NCBI GenBank assembly: GCA_035295665.1
Contig: DATGIQ010000083.1
Span: forward strand, 1 to 19,899
Length of the DNA stretch: 19,899 bases
Reading direction: 5' to 3'
DNA from: DATGIQ01 sp035295665
Lineage (GTDB): Bacteria; Planctomycetota; Planctomycetia; Gemmatales; Gemmataceae
Position 1 is the stretch's first letter. Each line of letters begins with the position of its first letter. Below the pieces are notes generated by a model that saw only the letters and a program-made list of their open reading frames with translations, was not told the origin of the DNA and ran no database searches. Below are positions 15,793 to 19,899 of the stretch, piece after piece. The translations under genes were made by a program, and so were the position numbers.

Positions 15793-16734
15793 ATGCCTGA
15801 TATCTCCATCGAACAGGCCCTTTATGGATTTCAGCCCGGGCGCGGGTATCGGCTCCTGGCCCGTTCGCCGGGATTCCTGGACGAATGGTTGGCACCGGCA
15901 GAGCATCTCTGCGTTGGCTTTGGCGAAAGACCCCCGGGCGTGGTCTGTCCGGCCAGCGTATTTGCCCAACCGTTCGGCAAGCGGCAAGTGACCGTGGTCC
16001 AGGTTGCGGACCAAGGCGTCGATCGTTCGGGCCAGCCCAACGGCCTGGCGTTTCGGTTGTTGCTCTTGGCCCGTTCGGATTATGACCGGTTGGGAGGAGA
16101 CCCGTTCGTGATTGCCGATCGGTTTCCGCCCCCTTGGACGGTGCGTCAGGAGCTACCCGGGCTTTCCTGGCCGGGAGATCTACCCGGGCGGCGCACCGTC
16201 GAGCAGATTCAAAACGTGTTGCAGCGCCCAGAACACGGTCCCAACCTGCTCGGCGGAGCCCAGATTTTGACCGATGGCGGCCGGCTCGTCTTTGAGAGTT
16301 CAAGGTCCGACACCGAGCTCATCCGCGATCTGTGGACGCTCTTGCCCACCAGTGCACGTTGCGAACTTTGGCCGGCCAGCTTTGCGTTCGGCAATGTTCT
16401 CGGCTTCCATGCGCTGGTGGTGCCGGACGCTTCATCGGATCCCTACGCCGGCTACATCCGCGGCGAACACGCCGGAGATTACCCGGAAGGCCGCTATGAG
16501 CTGAATTTGCAAATCGCTGCGGAATCGGGCGATCAGGCGGAATTGGATGCACTGTTCGCGCGTCGCAGCTTGAAAGAAACCTGGCGGCTCGGCCTGCTGC
16601 TACTTGGGATGTGCATCATTTTGGCGGTACTGGCAAATGTGCTCATACGCCCTGTTGCTCCGCGCGCCAAACCACCAGCGCCGCTGAAGCGGAACCTCCC
16701 TGCCGCTGAACATCAAAAAGTCACCACGGATTGA
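15793..16734 (+). CDS. Membrane-anchored protein with GAP1-N-like N-terminal domain
   Basis: The 313-residue protein begins ISIEQALYGF, then GYRLLARSPGFLDEWLAPAE and a VCPASVFAQPFGKRQVTVVQVAD stretch, up to DPFVIADRFPPPW. The 'EQALYG...GYxLLAxSPG' opening resembles the N-terminal domain of GTPase-associated protein 1 (GAP1-N), described in predicted GTPase-centred conflict systems, but no GTPase or TerD-like gene is adjacent. One transmembrane helix lies at about residues 264-285 (WRLGLLLLGMCIILAVLANV), followed by a Pro/Lys-rich tail of ~28 residues, so the large N-terminal part is probably cytoplasmic. The ATG at 15793 has AGGGAA 6 nt upstream; an ATG at 15766 would add nine polar residues. 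The domain assignment is tentative; the gene itself is convincing. Confidence 0.75.
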   Translation: MPDISIEQALYGFQPGRGYRLLARSPGFLDEWLAPAEHLCVGFGERPPGVVCPASVFAQPFGKRQVTVVQVADQGVDRSGQPNGLAFRLLLLARSDYDRLGGDPFVIADRFPPPWTVRQELPGLSWPGDLPGRRTVEQIQNVLQRPEHGPNLLGGAQILTDGGRLVFESSRSDTELIRDLWTLLPTSARCELWPASFAFGNVLGFHALVVPDASSDPYAGYIRGEHAGDYPEGRYELNLQIAAESGDQAELDALFARRSLKETWRLGLLLLGMCIILAVLANVLIRPVAPRAKPPAPLKRNLPAAEHQKVTTD

Positions 16735-16767
16735 CGAGTTTTGCAGCCCCGAGAGGATCGCTTCTCC

Positions 16768-17199
16768 TCAACGCGGTTCATCCGGAATCGGGGATGCACG
16801 GGTGCCGGCCGTCTCCCGATTGCGAAAGCGAAGGCGAACATGCACCCTTCGTTTCGGCAGCAAGACGATTTCTTCCACCTTCTGCACGCGCGGATGGCGC
16901 GCGAACGCTTCGGCGAGACGCGCCGGCAAATCCTCATCAAGAATCGATACTTGGTCTGGCATGGCAGCCAGGTATTGGACCTCTGTGAGAAAGCTCACCC
17001 GGTCTTGGCCGGGCGGGGGATCGCAATCGATCGCGCAGAAGGGCACTGTGTAGCGCCCCCAAAGGTGCACCGCATCGCGGGTCGAATTTCCGGCGACCAG
17101 TGCTGCAACGAGAAAAAGCGCGGCGACCATCGCGACAATCCAGGGCCGCAGACAGATCCCTCGTTTCGCTTCGGGTGCCGCCGTACGCCTTCGGGCCAT
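16768..17199 (-). CDS. FtsQ/DivIB-like single-pass membrane protein (POTRA-like)
   Basis: The 143-residue protein has a basic N-terminus, one transmembrane helix (residues 20-37, WIVAMVAALFLVAALVAG), and an extracytoplasmic part. ILDEDLPARLAEAFARHPRVQKVEEIVLLPKRRVHVRLRFR (87-126) looks like the alpha-beta-beta of a POTRA domain. The 'HPxVxKVE.. P..V.V.L' pattern is typical of FtsQ. It directly follows murB (63-bp gap), the place FtsQ occupies in dcw clusters. That position and the topology are the main reasons for the call; the protein is shorter than proteobacterial FtsQ (about 250-280 residues). The ATG at 17199 has AAGGA 7-8 nt upstream and is preferred over a TTG at 17226. Confidence 0.6.
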   Translation of the reverse strand: MARRRTAAPEAKRGICLRPWIVAMVAALFLVAALVAGNSTRDAVHLWGRYTVPFCAIDCDPPPGQDRVSFLTEVQYLAAMPDQVSILDEDLPARLAEAFARHPRVQKVEEIVLLPKRRVHVRLRFRNRETAGTRASPIPDEPR

Positions 17200-17262
17200 C
17201 GCGCTTTCCTTGATCAGAACAGACAAAGAGCGGCCGGCAATTCGGACCTCCCTTGCGCCGCC

Positions 17263-18159
17263 TTACCAGATGGCGATTTCCAGTTCCAGCTCAATGCCGG
17301 AGCGTTCCCGCACCCGGCTGCGTATGAGATCGATGAGGCGCAGCACATCGCGCGAGCTGGTGCCCGGATGCGCCAGGATGAAATTGCTATCGCGTTCGCT
17401 CACTTCCGCACCGCCCACCCGTGAACCGGTCAACCCGGCCTGGGCGATGAGCGCGGCTGCGCTAAGGCCGCGAGGATTCTTGAAGACGCGGGCGGCCGCC
17501 TGGAAACTTAGTGGTTGATTGGCCTTGCGCTGGATCCATGCTTTGCGGAGGCGCTTCACAATGGTGTCCGTCTGATCGGGCTCGAGCTCGAACTCGGTGC
17601 CGACGAGGACAGGATCGTCCAAGTTGCTGCTGTGGTACGTGAAGCGCAACTCGTCTCGCTCACGAACTTGCCATTGCCCACGCTCATCGAGAACTTCCAC
17701 CGAACGGACGAACTGGCCGATTTCACCGGAACGATCGCCCGCATTCCCGCGTAGAGCGCCACCCACGGTCCCAGGAATGCCCACGAGCGATTCGAGTCCC
17801 GCCAGGCCATGACGAGCCGCTTCGGAGATCAAAGCCGACAAGGCTGCCCCCGCTCCGGCACGCACTTGCTTGCCGGCCACGCTGAGCTGGGTAAACGCGG
17901 GTGCATTCAGCCGAAGGACGAGACCGGCCACTCCTTCATCGCGCACCAAAATGTTGCAACCGCGCCCCAGTACGTGAACAGGAATGCCTCGCAAGAAAGC
18001 TTGCTGAATGACGCCGGCCAATTCCTCGCGCGTCCGCGGCTGCACGAGCATCTCCGCAGGGCCGCCCACTTTCAGATAGGTGTACGGGGCCAGCGGTTCG
18101 TCCCGTTTGACAATTTCCGAAAAGCCTTCCAGTTCGTGGCGCTGTGCGCTCTTGGGCAT
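17263..18159 (-). CDS. murB: UDP-N-acetylenolpyruvoylglucosamine reductase
   Basis: MurB reduces UDP-GlcNAc-enolpyruvate to UDP-MurNAc with NADPH and FAD, the second step of peptidoglycan precursor synthesis. The FAD-binding domain shows TYLKVGGPAE (residues 29-36), LGRGCNILV (64-72) and GIPGTVGGALRGNAG (127-141); the substrate domain shows FTYHSS, VFKNPRG, GSRVGGAEVSERDSNFI and an acidic LELEI end. Length (298) and lack of the E. coli-type insertion fit the short type II class. In the motif that normally reads GS/C-x-FKNP, the Ser or Cys that donates the proton is Arg224 here (AAARVFKNP), which is unusual. The ATG at 18159 is chosen because GGAGGAG at 18165-18171 is well spaced and overlaps the alternative GTG at 18165. 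It is followed by the FtsQ-like gene on the same strand. Confidence 0.92.
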   Translation of the reverse strand: MPKSAQRHELEGFSEIVKRDEPLAPYTYLKVGGPAEMLVQPRTREELAGVIQQAFLRGIPVHVLGRGCNILVRDEGVAGLVLRLNAPAFTQLSVAGKQVRAGAGAALSALISEAARHGLAGLESLVGIPGTVGGALRGNAGDRSGEIGQFVRSVEVLDERGQWQVRERDELRFTYHSSNLDDPVLVGTEFELEPDQTDTIVKRLRKAWIQRKANQPLSFQAAARVFKNPRGLSAAALIAQAGLTGSRVGGAEVSERDSNFILAHPGTSSRDVLRLIDLIRSRVRERSGIELELEIAIW

Positions 18160-18164
18160 CTGCA

Positions 18165-18171
18165 CTCCTCC
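18165..18171 (-). promoter_or_regulatory. Ribosome binding site deciding the murB start
   Basis: GGAGGAG lies 5 nt upstream of the ATG at 18159. The in-frame GTG at 18165 overlaps the site itself, so it is unlikely to be used. Confidence 0.75.
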
Positions 18172-18304
18172 ACCTTCCTCTTGTGGATCATCTTATGCAG
18201 GAAAGCCTAACGAAGTGTCAGCCAGAAGCCAACGGGAAAAGATTTTCGCAAGCGGAGGACGCAAGCCGAAGACGGGACCAAACGAACAGGGAAAGTTCGA
18301 GAAC

Positions 18305-18739
18305 TCAATCGGGCTCGAGTGCCGGCTGGAGTGCCCGCCCCTGTTTATCGTAAAAGGCATCATGCAGGAGGAAGATTTGCTCTACGCCCAAGCCAAGCGA
18401 GCGGAGCCGATGGCGCAGCTGCACAAAAGCGGCGCTGCTGAGTCGGCGGCCCAACAACCTGCGCAAATGCTCAGGACACAAATCCATTTCCACCGGTGTT
18501 GGCCCTTGCAGGGGAAAGGTCAGAAAACGGACCGTGCCAATTCGATCGCACGCGCTGCAGGGCCGCTTCTCGGTTTGGACCACCATGGGATCCCCAACTC
18601 CCAAAACCAGAGCCTCCTGGCATTCTGGGCAATACACCCTGCCCGCCAGACGGTCCCAGCTCCGCTCGGTACTCAGGCAACCACAGCACGGCAGCACTGC
18701 GGGCTTCCGTTGACCGGGCGCCAGCCGCAAGCTGTCCAT
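18305..18739 (-). CDS. Conserved-looking Cys-pair (zinc-binding) protein of unknown function
   Basis: I do not recognise a named family. The 144-residue soluble protein has four possible metal knuckles: Cys18/19/21 (CCGC), Cys37 and Cys40 (CPEC), Cys61 and Cys64 (CSAC), and Cys88 with His91 (CPEH). This suggests two zinc ribbons, CxxC paired with CxxC in order. The C-terminal part is helical and basic (LRRLLGRRL, LRHRLRSLGLGVEQIFLLHDAFYD). The ATG at 18739 is preceded by a GGGGGG run about 6 nt away. It lies 145 bp upstream of murB on the same strand, so co-transcription is possible, but no functional link is shown. Confidence 0.7.
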   Translation of the reverse strand: MDSLRLAPGQRKPAVLPCCGCLSTERSWDRLAGRVYCPECQEALVLGVGDPMVVQTEKRPCSACDRIGTVRFLTFPLQGPTPVEMDLCPEHLRRLLGRRLSSAAFVQLRHRLRSLGLGVEQIFLLHDAFYDKQGRALQPALEPD

Positions 18740-18926
18740 GCGAATCCCCCCCGTGACCCCAATTGCGTGAATTCTCTGCTTGGCCGCGCCCAGACGAGGG
18801 ACACGCCTTCTTTCCTAGTTCGGCTCGATGGGTATTCGGTTATCATCCGATTTTTGTCAAAACGCGCACGGCGGCGTCCGCAGCTACCCGACGCTGCGCC
18901 TGATTTGACGTGTGGAATTGTCCAGC

Positions 18927-19640
18927 TTATGCCAATTCCGTAACGGACAGGCCTGTGACGACAGCCCCGGCGTTCCAACCGGCACGGTCGATCAGGTCTC
19001 GCGGGATCCCGATTTCAACGACGTGCACCTTCCCCAACCACTCCTGCGCTGCGGGGTTGGTGAAGCCCTTCTTCAACCCGACGAATGTTGCTGTCCGCTC
19101 GGCCCGAACAGCCGCTCCCAACGGTTGGCCGGTGTCGCAATCCAATCCGGAAGGAATATCGATGGCAAGGATTCGGGCTGAGCTGCGGTTGATCGCCGCG
19201 ATCACCTGGTCGAAGGGGGCGCGGGGAGGGCCGGAGAGCCCCGTTCCGAAGAGCGCATCGACCACCCACTCTGCGCCTGCCAATTCCTGACCCAAGGCTT
19301 GAATATCCCAGGGGCCCCGTCCAAGGCTCCGCATGGGCAATCCAGATTTGGCAATGACGCGGTAATGGATTGCCGCGTCGCCAGTGAGATCCTGGGCAGT
19401 GGCAAACAAAAGCACGCGCACCGGGATCTGGGCATTGTCCAGGTGCCGCGCAAGCACAAAGCCGTCGCCGCCGTTGTTTCCTTTCCCGCAGCAGACGAGG
19501 ACAGGGCCGCGAACGCCCAAGAAGTGCAACAGCTCCGCGCAACCTCTGCCGGCGTTCTCCATGAGCACCACGCCGGGCAGGCCATAGTCCTCGATCGCGC
19601 GCCGGTCGAGCTCTCTTACTTGCTCTCGGCTGAGAAGCAT
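18927..19640 (-). CDS. nnrE: NAD(P)H-hydrate epimerase
   Basis: NnrE interconverts the R and S forms of damaged, hydrated NAD(P)H so that the dehydratase (NnrD) can repair it. The 237 residues cover only the YjeF N-terminal (Rossmann) domain: LMENAGRG (26-33), CGKGNNGGDGFVLARHL (51-67), VVDALFGTGLSG (126-137) and AIDIPSGLDCDTG (159-171), all typical of the active site and phosphate loop. The NnrD kinase-like domain fused in E. coli YjeF is absent and must be encoded elsewhere. The ATG at 19640 lies 14 bp after the sugar-kinase stop codon, so the two are probably one operon. The ribosome site is weak (AGGCAG). Confidence 0.93.
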   Translation of the reverse strand: MLLSREQVRELDRRAIEDYGLPGVVLMENAGRGCAELLHFLGVRGPVLVCCGKGNNGGDGFVLARHLDNAQIPVRVLLFATAQDLTGDAAIHYRVIAKSGLPMRSLGRGPWDIQALGQELAGAEWVVDALFGTGLSGPPRAPFDQVIAAINRSSARILAIDIPSGLDCDTGQPLGAAVRAERTATFVGLKKGFTNPAAQEWLGKVHVVEIGIPRDLIDRAGWNAGAVVTGLSVTELA

Positions 19641-19654
19641 GATGGTCGTTCTGC

Positions 19655-19899
19655 CTAACGGCTAATGCGTAGTCCCGGAGCCTTCAACAAGGCCTCCACT
19701 TCCTGACGCGTGGTCCAGTTGAAGTCTCCAGGGATGGAATGCTTCAGCGCGCTGGCCGCCACGCCATAGTCCAGTCCCTTTTGAACGTCGCCGTCCAGCA
19801 GCCCGTGGATCAAGCCGGCGGCGAACGAATCGCCGGCACCGAGTCGGTCCACGATTTCGACTTCATAGGCCCGCGTGTGGAGCACGGTGCCATTGGCAT
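19655..19899 (-). CDS. kdgK: PfkB-family sugar kinase, C-terminal part (2-keto-3-deoxygluconate kinase-like), cut by window edge
   Basis: Only the last ~81 residues are in the window. DRLGAGDSFAAGLIHGLL is the PfkB signature with the catalytic Asp (GAGD) and anion hole; it is followed by AASALKHSIPGDFNWTTRQEVEALL. The KHSIPGDxNW ending is typical of 2-dehydro-3-deoxygluconokinases, which phosphorylate KDG to KDPG in hexuronate breakdown and semi-phosphorylative Entner-Doudoroff routes. A fructokinase or other ribokinase-like enzyme is possible, since the substrate-binding N-terminal half is not visible. The gene is upstream of nnrE, 14 bp away. Confidence 0.8.
   Translation of the reverse strand, partial: ANGTVLHTRAYEVEIVDRLGAGDSFAAGLIHGLLDGDVQKGLDYGVAASALKHSIPGDFNWTTRQEVEALLKAPGLRISR

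Overview
The window is GC-rich chromosomal DNA that most resembles a planctomycete, probably of the Gemmata/Isosphaera side. This is inferred from protein character, since there is no rRNA to test it. The pointers are a small secreted beta-rich protein, a membrane-anchored protein starting at 15793, short Cys-pair proteins, a murB followed by a one-helix FtsQ-like gene, and an AI-2E permease with a C-terminal B12-binding-like domain.

Layout. Positions 13-6558 are entirely minus strand: an AI-2E-type membrane protein, a dead fragment of a hybrid histidine kinase, a YqjD/ElaB-like membrane-anchored helical protein, an acyl-CoA delta-9-type fatty acid desaturase, a decayed cardiolipin-synthase-type phospholipase D remnant, and PTS enzyme I. 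A very strong intrinsic terminator with a structured leader lies between the phospholipase remnant and the desaturase. Positions 6559-7528 are non-coding as far as I can see, but hold a 75-nt near-perfect palindrome. Positions 7529-11731 (plus strand) encode a 1400-residue CheB-CheR-PAS-histidine kinase-receiver fusion. Its last ~590 bp match the inverted, degenerate fragment at 2001-2591.

Positions 11718-15205 look like an accessory or decayed region: a small zinc-ribbon gene, about 1.8 kb with little convincing coding, the 3' half of a tRNA stranded without its 5' half (13427-13466, a probable integration scar), a secreted lipocalin-like protein and a DUF2945 (TUDOR-like) protein. Positions 15206-16734 (plus strand) carry a DoxX-family membrane protein and a membrane-anchored protein resembling GAP1-N domains. 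From 16768 to the right edge is a minus-strand housekeeping group. In transcription order it is a PfkB-family sugar kinase (KdgK-like, cut by the window edge), NAD(P)H-hydrate epimerase, a Cys-pair protein, MurB and an FtsQ/POTRA-like protein. MurB then FtsQ-like recalls the end of a division and cell-wall (dcw) cluster.

I did not find a clear new multi-gene system. The observations most worth checking are the terminator-linked leader before the desaturase, MurB with arginine at the usual Ser/Cys proton-donor position, the desaturase frame running 161 bp into the next gene, the inverted kinase duplicate, and the tRNA-scar region.
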